Source: Phytoseiulus persimilis (Eukaryota; Arthropoda; Arachnida; Mesostigmata; Phytoseiidae). From it: a DNA stretch of 64,000 nucleotides. The notes under the pieces are model-generated. The model was given only the letters and a program-made list of their open reading frames with translations. It was not told the DNA's origin and did not search any database. Made by a program: the position numbers and the translations under genes. The DNA lies in the NCBI GenBank assembly GCA_037576195.1, contig CM075102.1:11594001-11658000 (forward strand), read 5' to 3'. The number at the start of each line of letters is the position of its first letter. Positions within the stretch are counted from its first letter, which is position 1. Below are positions 23,490 through 35,864 of this stretch, piece by piece.

Positions 23490-24538
23490 GATTGACGACT
23501 CGCGCTGCTCCTCCGACATGCTGCGCCGTCGTCGCCAAATGCACGCGGCAGAGTTCTATAACGGGGCGGACGCCCTCGCTGGCCTCCGGCTTCCAGTGTA
23601 TGCTCAGCTCCTGAGATCTCTACGGCGGGAGAACTGAGGAGCCGTCGTTCGGGACCAGGGACGGGAATCGCAGAAGCGCCCCCGGAATGGGGGCGGGGGG
23701 AATTGTTCGAACTGACGCTCCCTTCTGCCTTCATATGCGCAGTAGCAGCGACGAGCAACAAAAAAAAACAGACAGGTTGGCAGCGCCAGTGGGAGATCGC
23801 CCTCCTTTGTCCGCGACATGTTCAGCACAGAGAGCAGGAGACTACTGAGTTTTTCGATGTACCGCGTCGTACAACGGGCGCCGGCTTTCGAAAACAGGCA
23901 GCGGTTTGGAGTTTGGAAAAGAGCTACGTTCTGCTCCAGCAACTGGAGTTTCCGGCGTTGATTCTCGACAGTTTCGTGAAACGGTCGGGAACTTCTCCAC
24001 ATGTGCAATGGCCTCAGCCGATGACGACCATACAGTGCCATCAGAAGTGGGTGCTGCAGGCAGAAAATGATTTGTCGAAACTTATCTCATTTGCTTTTAT
24101 GTAGTCGAAGGCTGACAAGTTTGTCCGATCACGTTCATCGGAGCAGTGAGGGAGCCGATGGAACAATTCATTCGAGTTCTCGATTCGATATCTCGTGTGG
24201 TCCGGGTTCGCGAAGCCCGATCTGAAAGATCAGAATCAAACAGGTTCATTTGTGAACGCGCCCTCAGCCGGGCGGATCCGCTTCGATTATTGCTGGAATA
24301 ACTTCTTGAACGCCGGAATCTGACTCGCGGTCCGAACGGGAATGAGTGCGTTCCGCTCCTGAGTTCCACTCGTTCACCGCTGTTAGGAGCGTAAATCTGA
24401 ATTGCTTTCACGTCTGCATTCCGCGCGCAGGTCAAGAGAAATCGCTTCATCGTCTTTAGAAGCTCAGTATCCCCAGTTTCGCGTTCCCGAGAGTCACCGC
24501 AAGTTCAGATCTGGTGTTCGTTTCAGACCCCACTCCAC

Positions 24539-27500
24539 ATGGCGGAATCCGAGGAGATTACGCTCCTGGTGAGCTTCGTCCGCGATGAAAAGAATATGTC
24601 GCTCGGTGACCTGAAGAAGCGACTCGTGCCGGTCGATGATTTCTTCCTCCGGCATTCCGGAGACCTCGGCATACTCGGCAAGCCATCCGCAAGCGAGATT
24701 CGCGTCTATCGTAGTCATGGACGCGGTGCTCACGCAACGAAAGATCACGGTGAAGGACTGCTGTATGAAGCGCCTTTTGCGGAAGCGAAGTATAACGTCC
24801 GAATTCGGACGACGTACTCGAAAGACAACAAGAAGAGATCCCCATACGCCTACGTGTATACGAGGTGGTGCGAAGCGCCTCCCGATTTAGATGCGTGGCT
24901 GAGTCGCGGACCAGATCAGTACCTGATCGACGGGGTCGAGAAGACGAAATTGAGGGACGAGTTTCGCCTTGCGAACCTTTCTTTCGGCGTGATAATCAAT
25001 TTGACAGATTTCTACCCCGAAGGCATCATCCAATGCGCAGAAGAGTCTACGACAGGGACGCGGTCCTGGATGGAAGCCAAGGTAAAGTATACTCGTGCTA
25101 CTATGAGCGAGTCATGGGTGTACAGAGAAATAATGGAACGGGGAATCGGACGTCGGAATGAACAAAACATTAGACTGATCAGTACGAACCGAAAACTATG
25201 GTTGGCGCCGTGTGTTTCGGACCCTCTGATACTCCAACATCCGCTTTTAGGCACATTTCCACCACGCGTACAAGTACCTCAAGATTTTCCTAACGATGCA
25301 TCATACCTGCGAAGAATACGGTGGAGCCCCGTCGGAGTATTTGCTCGAAATCGAGTATTCCTCCATCGCTCGGGCTATAGTGGACATTAGACGTGAGGAA
25401 ACACACCTTTACCTTCGACTCACCCACCCGGTCATCCTGTATGGTTCTGCTCTGTCAAACCAGAGCTCTATCAACGATCAACGCCAACGGAACAACTTCA
25501 AGAACTACGACCGGATCAACGTGCTGACACAACCGCACGGCTCCGGGGCCTGCCACAGTCGAATAAAGGCTCGGCTCTTGGGAGGTTCCAATACTCTAAG
25601 ACTGGGATGGAAGAATGCTCGAGGTTTACTCCTGACCTTGCATTCGATACTTGCCAAGTTGCCAAGGAGTGAAAGCGTCATCGCGTCGATGACAACACAT
25701 GAAAAGCCTAAGGAAGGCATCAAACAGGTCAGTAAGCTTTGAAAATGTCAAGAACCATCGTGGGCTTATTCGATTCACTTCCTATGAATTTCCCGGTGAC
25801 CCGCGTTAGCTCCTCGCGAACCTCGTGAGATCCAGTCACTTGTCCGGCGGCCCTACGAGGGAAATGATGCAATCTGATTGATTCCGCGTGTTGCAGGCGA
25901 ATGCGATAATAGACCGTTTCCTCAATGACGACTCGATCACGTTCAGAGCCAAGTATGCAATCGAAGCATGTAAACTGATCTCGTTGGATTTGTACAGGCA
26001 AATGGCTATCCTGCCGAGGTGAGTTTGGAGGAGAAAATTTCCGGAGTTCGTTGATTCCATAGTCGCCCAATGAGACTTTAGTCGAATTAGGGAACTGTTC
26101 CCGACATCTTGTCGGCTATCATGTCGCAAACTATTGCAGGGAGGAGGTCGAGAGCTTCTTCGACAACTTGAGGAAGCTCGCAGTATATGAAGGAAACCAT
26201 AAACTCCTCGAGAAGACCATGTTCAATTTGTTGAAAGCAGTCGATGAGGGTAACGTTGTGATGTACAAGGAAGCGGTGCCCTCCCAGTTCAAGAAATTCG
26301 AAACTCAAGAGCGAGAGAAGCGGCGCAGAACTAACGTAGATAAGGAACAGGAGCTGAAGGAGGAGAAGCCGGTGCAAGGAATGGCCATAGTGTACAAGTA
26401 CGTGAATCCCCCTAATTTACGCGAGGGATCGACTGACAGATCGATTTTATGAGTCCTTGTCGCTTGTTGCTCTTACTCAGATCGAAGGTTTCGGTATTTT
26501 GTCCTGCCAGAGTCTTCCTCACACCATCCCGCTCCATTCTCCGTCCCCCGGAAGAGCATGGCGAAAATCGGATTTTACGTCAAGTCGACAGAGACTTTAT
26601 GCTGAGAGTGGCGTTCCGTGATGATCATCTCAGAAGTTTGACGCATTCGCTCAGAGAAGAGCGGGGGCAGCTATTTCTGGAGTCGACTATCAAAGTAAGT
26701 TGTGCGCGAAAGGAGGCGACGTTATATCTCTCCGAGTCTTTCGCAATGAACTCGTCTGAGCATAGGGTTGAATTTTCGCAGAAATTTCTCACCGATGGAG
26801 TTGCGCTTGGAGGCAGAACGTACGAATATTTGGCAGCGTCCTCATCACAATTGAGGGACCACGGATGCTGGTTTTACGCTAAAGACAGTGAGGTGTGTAT
26901 CAAGCGATTTATTTGCTGTGGGAAAGGTTGTCAACAGTCAATATCTTGTTCGTGAACGTCCTATTTGAGGAGATCCCGATTTATCAGGGACGCACCTCCG
27001 CATCGATACGGGAAGAAATGGGGTCTTTCGACAACATAAGGAATGTTGGGAAGAAGATGGCGCGTGAGGGTCTGTGCTTCTCGAGCACAATAGAAACCGT
27101 GAAGGTGTCTCAAGAAGAATGCTCTAGAGAGCCCGACATTAAAGGTAAGCACATGTTTCCGCGTCGCTTTCCCCGTTTTCCAGTCCTTGATCCCAATTCG
27201 GAACTCTCACGCTGTTTCAAAAAATATGCTCGAAGAATGGTTCTTTTTTCGTATTCGCATTCAAAAACAGACAGTATCCACTCACATCTGTGGGCTCGGG
27301 ATGACATCTTATTCTGTGACTGGCGGTCTGGATGCGTCGTGCTTAGGAGAATCACCTTCACCAGGTGGTGCACATGAGAAATCCGGGAAACCATACACAT
27401 TCAGTGACGGGATCGGGAAGATATCCAAAACACTCAGAGATGACGTTTGCAAGGCACTCGCGGACACCCTGAAGGAAAAAAAGCCCTCAGCTTTCCAAGT

Positions 27501-30500
27501 AAGGTTTCGGTACATGACCTCGACCAATCTACACCGCTGTGGAAGACGCGAGGGTTCCCTAGCGAGATCATCGATCGGGATCTACATTCCTTCACTCATC
27601 AACGCAGATTCGTTACCAAGGAGCCAAGGGCATGGTGGCCGTGGATCCGAGTCTCGAGGGTCGCCGATTGATTCTGCGTGATTCCATGGTGAAATTCGAT
27701 TGTCCTTCTTCTGCGAGCGCGTCCTTCGAGGTGATCAAATACTCAGAAGAAAGTGAGGCTCGACTGATCGCGTTTATTCCTCTCAAATCGTTCTGCGTCG
27801 ATCAACTCGGAAATGTACTGATGGGGTCCGCTCCCCCTGCTTCCAGGAAGCACCACACTCAACAGACAAGTGATCACGATCCTCGAGCAACTCGGAGTTG
27901 ACCCCAACGTTTTCATACGTTATCAAGAAGCTAATATCGTCGATTTCGCGGACGCCCTCATCTTTGAGAACATCGCGAGCGAGCGGTTGACCGCGTCGGT
28001 CAAGAAAGACTCCGACTGTCTCATCGAGTATTCCAAATTTCGTGAATTCGGAATGTCCATAATCAGGGATCCCTACTTCCGCGCGATGCTCATCGTGCTC
28101 TACAAGAACATCATAAGTAGGCCACGACGTCTCTTCCGGATATGGCACGATCTCTCACGATTGCCACCATTGAAATAATTCTGGAGTTACCTAAGTAGCT
28201 TTCGGTAACAGCTTCGTATTTCCGCAGCCAACCTGCGTTCCAAGGCTCGTATCGCCATCCCTTGGGGATTGGGAAGAAATTTGCTCGGTGTTATGGATGA
28301 GACGGGAAAATTGGATTATGGGCAAGTCTACATAAGGTACACAACCAGAGAAGACCCATCCGGACCCGAGAAACCTCTGAATGAAGGGGAAGGCGTCGAG
28401 GACAGCCTGGAGTCCCTTGAAGATGAGCCGGAAACGAAAGTCGTCGAAGGTCAGTGGGTTATAAGCTATCGAAACGTGGAACACTCTGCAGGTCCGGGGT
28501 TTTGGTGTAGGGTAAAGCTTTCCGAGCGGGGATTAGTCGATCTACGAACGGAACCATTTGCGAAGCAGTTCCATCCCTCCTGCGATCTGTTCTGACTCTC
28601 AGGCCGGAAATTCTTCGTTCTCCGCGAATAACGGACGCTTCAGTGTTTCGAAAGTTTGATCGGGCTCTTGGACACTCGCCTTGAGCGAGATAGCGTCTAC
28701 AAATGATCCTAAGAATTCTTCCAGGCCCAGTTGTCGTCACCAAATGCCCGTGCGTTCACCCGGGTGATGTCCGTATGCTGCAAGCTGTCGACGTGCCTGA
28801 ACTGGCTCACCTGGTGGACGTCATAGTTTTCCCCCAGAAAGGAGAACGACCGCATCCGAATGAGATGGCCGGCTCGGATCTGGACGGCGACGAGTACGCT
28901 GTTTTGTGGGATGACAGTTTCTTTTTTGAAGTAGGTGCTGAATCTAGATATCTGTGGCTTTTAGGACTGATCAAGACTTGGCTAGGATTGTTTCGTGACT
29001 ATTCACTCTTTCCGCAGTGTAAGTGTCCAGAGTGCAAGGAACGTCGTTTGGTAGCAAAGTCACCTAACGACATACTCGATAGGAACCACAAGCCGATGAC
29101 ATTCGACGATGGCCCTGAAGAAACGCAAGAGAATATCACGTTGAGCGACTATTTCGACTTCATTTGCAAATTCATAATGACTGATAACAAAGGAAATATC
29201 AGTAACGCTCATCTCGCGCGCGCCGACTCCGAGGAGCAGGGTAAGACCATAAGTGGCTTCGTTGGGGGTGATTCCGGGGCCGATCTGACCACACTTTCCC
29301 AAGTCTGGGGGGAGGGGTGATTCCGGGACCAGCTGACCATTACTTTCCAAGTCTGGGAGGGGGGCTGATTCCAAAACCAATCTGACCATTACTTTCTAAG
29401 TCTGGGGGTGATCCGGCACCACTCTGACAATACTTTCTCAAGTCTGGAAGGGTGATTCCGGGACCAATCTTGAGATTGATTTCCAACTCTGAAGAGGTGA
29501 TTCCGGGACCAATCTGACCATACTTTTCCAAGTCTGGAGGGGTGATTCCAGTACCAATCTGACCATTACTTTCCAACTCTAGAGGGATAATTCCGGGGCC
29601 GATCTGACCACTTTTTTCCAAGTCTCGAGGGGTGATTCCGAGACCAATCTGACCATGCTCCTCCGAATCTGGAGGGGTGATTACGAGACCAATCTGACAA
29701 TACTTTTCGAAACCATAATGCTGACCCAGTGAAGAGAGAGAAAAGTGCCTCGATGCTTGGGAACGCTGTCCATACGCGCAGAGCGCGGCCGACTCTGGTG
29801 GCCGAAGGCCGGCTGGTTGTTGATAGAATAGATCCGTCATCCCACAAAATAATTCGCCGTTCCATCAGGTATATTCTCTCCTACGTGCATCAAGCTTGCG
29901 GAGAAAATAAGCATTTGTTTGGACTTCGCGAAGACGGGACGGCCCACCAAGTTAGATCGGTCAGAGATACCCAAGAAGTACCCCGATTTCATGGAAAAAC
30001 AGGACCACAAACCGTCATATTGGTGAGTGATTCCGTCCCGTACTGGAAACGCGAATCTACGATTCTTCAGGTTGGAGCCAGCTACAAGAAGCTTTATCGT
30101 CTCCAGTAATGGAGCCGGTTTGATGGATTGCAGTTCTTGTAAAAGCGTGTCATTACAGTTCTCAGAAAGTCCTTGGAACTCTGTATCGAACTTGTCGCGC
30201 TCTCGAGAACACTGCATCCATGAACTCTATCGAGGCCGATGAGAGATATTTCAACGAGTTGTTCTGCTTGAATGGTTGGGAGAGAATGAAGACCAAGGCC
30301 ATCGAGTTTGTTCGCTTGTATGAGCGGCTTCTTACCAAGATCATGCAAGGAATGGGTATCCAGAGCGAAGCCGAGATCATGGTCAGCGTAGTTAACCAGG
30401 TGGGGAAGTACATGTCGAACAGTTTCCATGAAATGGAGGAGCTCCAGGAAGTGCTCGAGCGACAGGTCAGTGAGTCCGACGAGGATTCTCGTGTTGAACA

Positions 30501-33500
30501 TTCGCATGTCAACTCGCGCCCCACAGAGTCGAATGGACTGATCGCTGATGTTATTTTCCGCCGCAGCGTGCTTATCTGAATAAGCAGATGAAGAAGAAAT
30601 TCGAAGAGATGACTGGGAAAAACAAGGACAACGAATTGTATCTCGCGTCAGCGTGCTACATGATAGTGTACAACCCCCCCGACGGCGAGAAGTACACTCA
30701 CTTCTATGGGTGAGGCACAAAGCTAGATCGATCGCTCCGAAGGGTTCGAGTTTTGAAGTCCCTCTCCGAGGACTTAGGATCCGAGCTCCCGTCACAAGTT
30801 TTTCGACTAGAATTCTCGAAGTGCTGGAAGCTCTATGTCAATTCCAGAGCACCATGGATACTCTTCGAGCAACTCACGGACTGTCGCAAGCTGAATGACG
30901 ATATTACCATGGAGATCCCCAACTGTCCTCTGGCGGAACGTATCACAAAAGCAATCAACGATGATGAGACCATCGACATTGAAGAGAAGGAAACGATGAA
31001 AGCAATGATGAAGATCGTGGATTGGGCGAAAGCGGAAGGCCTTTCGGGCGCGAAGAAGGGAATAACATGCTGTAATCGGTGTTTGCACGACATCTTTGAG
31101 CAGAGCCAGCAAGCCGAGATGGTGAGCTTCGACTTTGGGTCTCCTATAAGCTTGTCATTCGGTCCAATCCGGTGCAAGCTGACTGCAACGGAAACGTGAG
31201 GCTCAGAGAAAGAAACAGCGCTAGATGCCGCCGTAAGACTCCCCTCTAAGACTCGAATCATCATCGGATCCAGCAGGTGACGCTCCGACGCTGTACTTCC
31301 GTATTCCTTCACCTCTTCTAACTTCAGAAAGTCAGAAGCTGATGACATCAGTTCAAGATTCTCTTACATCTAGAGAGGAAGTGCAGCGAAAGATGGGAGC
31401 AGAGGTCACTCAGATTGGTGATGAATCGAATCTGATCTCTTGGTATCCACTCTGGCTCCATCACTCTGGTACCGACGGTCAACTCCAATGGAGTGTCGCG
31501 AGTGCCCGAGTTCTACCCGCAGTCAGTTTGCGGCGATGTTCTGATGGAGGACGTACGCTCCCATGCATCGTCGCAATATAGGACTACCGAGGCAGATTCC
31601 GTCGGCGAATCGCATTATCGCGCGCGAGTTCGCCGACCAATTCGCTTGCGTTTCCGTGTCCGTCGTAACAGCCGGTGATTGTCGCATGCATGATTGCCGG
31701 GAGCAAAAATCACGATTTAGTGTTGTTTTTGAAAAGGAAATCGATCCGAGCGCCGGCGCGAGCGTCCTACTCTTCATCCGTTATTGCGCTCTGGACTTCA
31801 GCCGCAAAGCTGAATCGCTGCAGTTCTCAAAATGCGTGGAGAAGTGCTCGATGCACAAGAAGGATACTGCCATGCTTCATAGGATGACCACGACGGCGAT
31901 CGGAACCTACAGTGCTCTGGCTGTCAGCGGCGATGTATGCGCCATCAAAGGACTGCTGTGCGGTAGAAACCACTCGAGGCACGTGTCGTGGTCCGCCAAA
32001 CTCTGTTCCCCTGTAAGAGAGGACATTTCTGCGAAATATTTCGAGCTAGCCTCATCCGGATAATCCTGAATTCTTCACTGGAGCCACCTGCGCCCTCCCT
32101 CTTATTGACTACAGATTCAGTAACCCGTTTTCAGTTGGTTTTGGATGTTCGTGGGGTCAGAAATATCGATTTCTTCGACAATCACAAAAGAGACATCGAG
32201 GAAATCTTGAAGAGATGGTGCGATGCCGAACCGGACGATCGAGTGAGTAAATTGCACACCGCCTAGTAGTAGCCTGTTGGTTGACGCCCATGTGCTCGTC
32301 CGACTTCTCTCCTTGGCAGGGAAAGAGTACCAGTGATGGAACAGTTGCAAACAGGGTGGTCATCGTAAGTCGGGAACTCCCTTACCCTCTCTCCTCCTAC
32401 TCATAATTCGATGAATCCGATTGTCAGGATTTTTTTGTTGCGATCGATAGCTTGAAGGATGCCACATAATTTTTGCTCCTTCATCTTCGTGAATCGGTCG
32501 ACGATTGCATTTTGTGGAGCGGCTCAAATATTGCCGTTTTTTCCCAAACCTTCCTCAGAGAAATTATCAACGAACTTCTGAAGTCAACCGATCGAGTTCA
32601 GAAGTGTCAGGCTCGACGCAGGATAGGCTGCTGCTCAATCGCCCGCTGACTCCACATCTCTAGCTCAGGATCTGTTAGAAGGGCGAACGATCCCTTCAAC
32701 CTTGACGTCAAGAGCTGACCTCTTGACAAAACGCGTCTTCAATTCACTCTCCCCTTATCTCCTCAGAAGCCGAATTCGAAAAAGTTTTCATTGGCAAAAA
32801 GTTCTTAGATTGGTCCAACTGGACCCGACAACATAGTTGATGGATCCGACCCCTATTTTTTCAACCGAAAATCGAGCATCGCCAGGTTTTTTTTTGCCAG
32901 CCTGATATGAAAAACCCATCTACTCTTCTTCGACGTCTTATCGACTCAGCTACTTCGTAGTCGGGTAATTTGGTCTTTTCCAAGAACTTTTCGTCATCTG
33001 GGAATTTTCCGAATTCGGCTTTCCTGAGGAGTTACGGCCCGAAATGCGTAGAGAGCGTGATCTCGTCGAGAGGTCAGCTCTCGACGTCAAGGTTGGAACG
33101 ATCGTTCGCCCTCCTCACAGACACCGGGCTAGAAGTCTGGAATTGCCGGGCGTTTGAGCAGCATCCTATCACGCGACGGGCCCAACACTCCCGAGTTCGA
33201 TCGGTTGACTGCAGGATTACTTTTTTTGACGACGCTGAAAGGAGAGGCAATGTTTGAGCCACTCCACGGAATGCATTTCTTGACTGATTACATAATATGC
33301 GTGAATCACAGACACGTCACAAAATGATCCCATCCAGGATCGGATCATTTTTCACCGAGTTTTGAGCAAAAGGAGAGAAGGTGAGAAACTCCCCTACTCA
33401 CGATGACCACCCCTTACATAGACAACAGATGCCATTCATGGGGCACCGGCTGTGCTGAGAGAAGCCGATCTGGCGGGAGGACGCCATCCATGAAGGAGGC

Positions 33501-33754
33501 CTTCAAACTCCAAGCTGAGAAGCGAAGTTCAAGTGAAAATGAAGCCCCGTTTTCTAATGTCGTCACTGTTGAACTTCTAGATCGAGTTCGATTTTAAGGA
33601 TTCAAAAGGCATAGACCGGGTTGGAGTGATTGTCGAAGCCAGAGAATGGACGCGTCACAAGTTAGAAGAACGCCTGTACAGCTCAGAGGAGAAGATCTTG
33701 ATCGATGAGCTCAAGGATGAGCTTAAGTCGATGGGCAAATTCAAAAGTGAGTGA
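24539..33754 (+). CDS. Cellular RNA-dependent RNA polymerase, copy 1 (about 20 exons)
   Basis: These polymerases copy RNA to make dsRNA or secondary siRNAs in RNA silencing. Phase-consistent exons: 24539-25081, 25251-25727, 25897-26018, 26140-26397, 26511-26694, 26782-26892, 26988-27144, 27365-27498, 27608-27752, 27847-28116, 28228-28449, 28725-28930, 29018-29240, 29869-30022, 30159-30465, 30567-30709, about 30750-31121, about 31596-32012, 32135-32242 and 33581-33754; roughly 1,560 residues. Family motifs in order: VFLTPSRSILRPPEEH, YEYLAASSSQLRDHG, GSFDNIRNVGKKMAREG, PYTFSDGIGKISK, TTLNRQVITILEQLGV, ARIAIPWGLGRNLLGVMDET, and catalytic AGSDLDGDEYAVLWDD (DLDGD codons 28,877-28,891). Then come GNISNAHLARAD, CLDFAKTGRPTKL and KKYPDFMEK. 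The start is the ATG in MAESEEIT; the stop is the TGA at 33,752. The exon 16/17 junction and exon 18 start are unresolved. Relative to copy 2, exon 11 has 12 extra codons. A fold-back element occupies the last intron. Confidence 0.92.
29265..29710. repeat. 45-bp minisatellite in RdRP copy 1 intron 13 (about 10 units)
   Basis: About ten imperfect units built on GGGGTGATTCCGGGACCAAT followed by CTGACCATTACTTTYCAAGT and CTGGA lie wholly within the intron 29,241-29,868. The first and last units match the corresponding edge units of the expanded array in copy 2. This is therefore the short, probably ancestral-like allele of the same locus. Confidence 0.92.
32352..33414. mobile_element. 1.06-kb fold-back (long inverted repeat) element in RdRP copy 1 intron
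   Basis: It begins CAGGGTGGTCATCGTAAGTC and ends with the inverted match (GATGACCACCCCT), followed by TA. The left half (about 32,600-32,740) is repeated in inverted orientation at about 33,040-33,200. For example, AAGGGCGAACGATC on the left reappears reverse-complemented as GATCGTTCGCCCTC, so the whole element can fold into a long stem. Its termini match the MITE at 19,762 and the truncated copy at 61,867. It lies in the intron between exons 32,135-32,242 and 33,581-33,754. RdRP copy 2 lacks it at the homologous position near 51,060. Confidence 0.88.
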
Positions 33755-33970
33755 TCGATTCGAGCGGTTCGTATCGGGATTCTCCGCGGCGCTGCTCCTA
33801 GGTCTGTAATGTTCCAATGTTCGTATGGCTTTCTAGAAACGAAACCTCGGGTCCATCAGAACCTTCGTCCATGATTTCAACCGGAGCCCAACTCTCACGT
33901 TCCGCGACAAGATCAACAGGAGTGACTGCTGAGTATGCGATAGCAGATTGTAGCAAAACCCCACTCCTGA

Positions 33971-33976
33971 AATAAA
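33971..33976 (+). terminator. Polyadenylation signal of RdRP copy 1
   Basis: AATAAA in CTCCTGAAATAAATT, about 217 nt after the stop codon. The same motif is conserved at the homologous place in copy 2 (51,599). Confidence 0.6.
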
Positions 33977-34135
33977 TTTTTGTAACCTTAAAACACTCGT
34001 CCACTCGACTTTCAAGTAGGTGAACATTTTGTTGTTCTCCGCGTTCGGGGGAAATGGGCGGAGCTACTCCGGGGAATCGATCGCAAATCCACGTTCTACA
34101 GATTGCGACGGGACTGTTGGCGAGGTGTTCGGTGT

Positions 34136-34143
34136 CGGGTAAC
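34136..34143. repeat. Left target-site duplication of the hAT element
   Basis: CGGGTAAC, matched by CGAGTAAC at 35,857-35,864 with one mismatch; 8 bp as expected for hAT. Confidence 0.85.
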
Positions 34144-35856
34144 CAGTGTTGGCCAAAATCATAATCATGACTATGATCATAATCAAAATTGGAGAATCGC
34201 CGAAATCATGATCACTTTTGACTATAATCATGATCATAGCCCGAAAAATCGTTGATCACACATGACGAGTCAAGGTGATAATGATGAAGAACTACGATAT
34301 TGTTGACTGTAGCCATGAGGTTGAGCGGAACCATATGCAAGCGGTACACTCCAAAGACGGACACACCCGCAATGCTTATTAGATTGCAAACTGATAGCTA
34401 GAAGACGATCAAATGAGCCACATGTGCAACATATCCGGACGGCGAAACCGATATTTGGGTCGGGTGCGCAGGCACTGGATGGAGATCAATGGAGAGACCG
34501 CTGAACCGAAACAACCGAAAGAGCAAAGCGAATAAAAATGGACGTCGAGGGTGGATGAATCACTCTACTCCACGTCTGAGCTGTGCGACCGTGCCTCCCT
34601 TGTGTCAGTAGCCTCAGCAAGCTCCGAGCTTCGAAAATCGCTCGATCCAGAGTTGCCTTCGCTAGTCTCCCAGTATGTGCTTAAGTAAAGTCATCCTCTT
34701 GCTCCGTAACCAGCAGACGCAATCGTTGTGCTCACGGCTCCAAGTGTGCGTTCTCGTGGTCAGCTAGCTACTCATCATGGCTCCGAGCGATTCATCTCCC
34801 CTGAGAGAAGTAACGCTGGCCGTACGACATGCTTGGGGGAGTCTGTTCTTCAAGTCGCTCGCGACGTTCCATGCCGATATCCGGAATGAAGTCTTCGGGA
34901 CGAGAAGTATCAGCGCTGTTTGTTTCAAATGTCCACCGCCTATCACGGAGGGAGCTATGAAGTTTTCATCGCCCGCAGGCGAGAGAACCGCTTAGTTTGG
35001 CAGGTTGCTCTCAGCCCTCCATATCGTAGTGAGACAGCTCGATGTGTTTCCTAATAGGACCGCGCTGCGGTATTGTCGGCTCATTGCCGACACCTTGCTC
35101 CGGAGCGTCCAGCGACGCTTCCGAGCCGTGTTCGATTGTAGAACCGGACACGGTGAACAGAGTGCCGTCGCCGCCACGACAAAGCCCATGTTCAGGATTG
35201 AATAGTGCAAGCGCATCCCGATGGACAACCGAGCGTACTTTCTTCAGCGCTCAAATGAACTGATCCGCGAAAGCCTCCCACGAGAAACTAACTCAGACCC
35301 TAACCCAGCCAAGGACCACTGCTACAACTTCGACATCCGACGCCGCAGGAAATCTCATGTGGCAGTATCTTCACGACCCGGACACCGAGCTCACCATGCT
35401 GCTCCGTTACTAGCCCATGTCAGCCCTGTTCAGGGAATTCAACACGGCACCGCCGTCTAGCGCGGAGGTTGGAAGGTTATTCTCCTACGCAGCCATGAAG
35501 AACGCGCCAAAATCGAACCGGTTGGGCGATGCTCCTCTAATTTCGACCAACTAGTACTTCTCCGCAATGCTCAATTGGTGCTTTCAAGTCAATCTCAATA
35601 TCCGAACCGGTTGAAGGTAACGAAATCCTGACCTCCTCCACGAATTCCGCGTCAGGATGGATAGATAGAGTGAAACTAACGCCTGGATAATGCTCAGGAA
35701 CCCTGAAAACCCCCGACTCATTTTCAGCCATCCTCAAAATCCTGTTTTCGAGAAAAAAAACCATGATTACGGCATTATTGTGATTATGATTACAATCATA
35801 ATCATAGGAGCTGAGGGTCGAAACCAGAATCATGATTCTGATTTTGCCCAACACTG
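34144..35856 (+). mobile_element. hAT transposon relic, 1.7 kb, between the two RdRP copies
   Basis: Terminal inverted repeats CAGTGTTGG(C/G)CAAAATCA(T/G)AATC at both ends, flanked by an 8-bp duplication with one mismatch. Both subterminal regions are full of short ATCATGATTATAATC palindromes (34,155-34,240 and 35,765-35,840). The plus strand retains a broken hAT transposase C-terminus. The N-terminal part, including any BED finger and the catalytic core, is not recognisable and frames are interrupted. It is non-autonomous today. It sits exactly where unit 1 of the duplication passes into unit 2, and copy 2's corresponding region (near 51,770) lacks it. Confidence 0.92.
35350..35580 (+). pseudogene. 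hAT transposase C-terminal dimerisation domain, broken
   Basis: Within the hAT element, one frame reads LWQYLHDPDTEL, then a stop, then MSALFREFNTAPPSSAEVGR followed by LFSYAAMKNAPKSNRLGD. This corresponds to the hAT family C-terminal signature (FL..NT..PSSA..ERLFS.AG.....R..L.D). In-frame TAG codons near 35,412 and 35,551 and the loss of upstream frame show it is inactive. Confidence 0.85.
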
Positions 35857-35864
35857 CGAGTAAC
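35857..35864. repeat. Right target-site duplication of the hAT element
   Basis: CGAGTAAC, partner of 34,136-34,143. Confidence 0.85.

Larger units (their letters stand above)
23490..34140 (+). repeat. Tandem segmental duplication, unit 1 (RdRP copy 1 plus flanks)
   Basis: The sequence aligns collinearly with unit 2 from the 5' flank (GCTCCTGA-ATCT near 23,608 and 36,155) through all RdRP exons and the 3' UTR to about 34,140 / 51,760. Flanks are about 75-80% identical, most exons over 95%. The left edge is approximate because similarity fades there. Confidence 0.9.

Noticed and set aside
30094-30795. 233-codon minus-strand frame (and the similar 154-179-codon frames at 48,931-49,564)
   Set aside because: Lies antisense to RdRP exons 15-16, whose plus-strand reading has clear family motifs. 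It is repeated in both duplicates only because the exons are.
31563-32063. 166-codon frame considered as a separate gene
   Set aside because: Its frame matches the RdRP exon phases (ends CSP before a GTAAGA donor, then LVLDVRG) and it is present in both duplicates. It is better read as RdRP exon 18.
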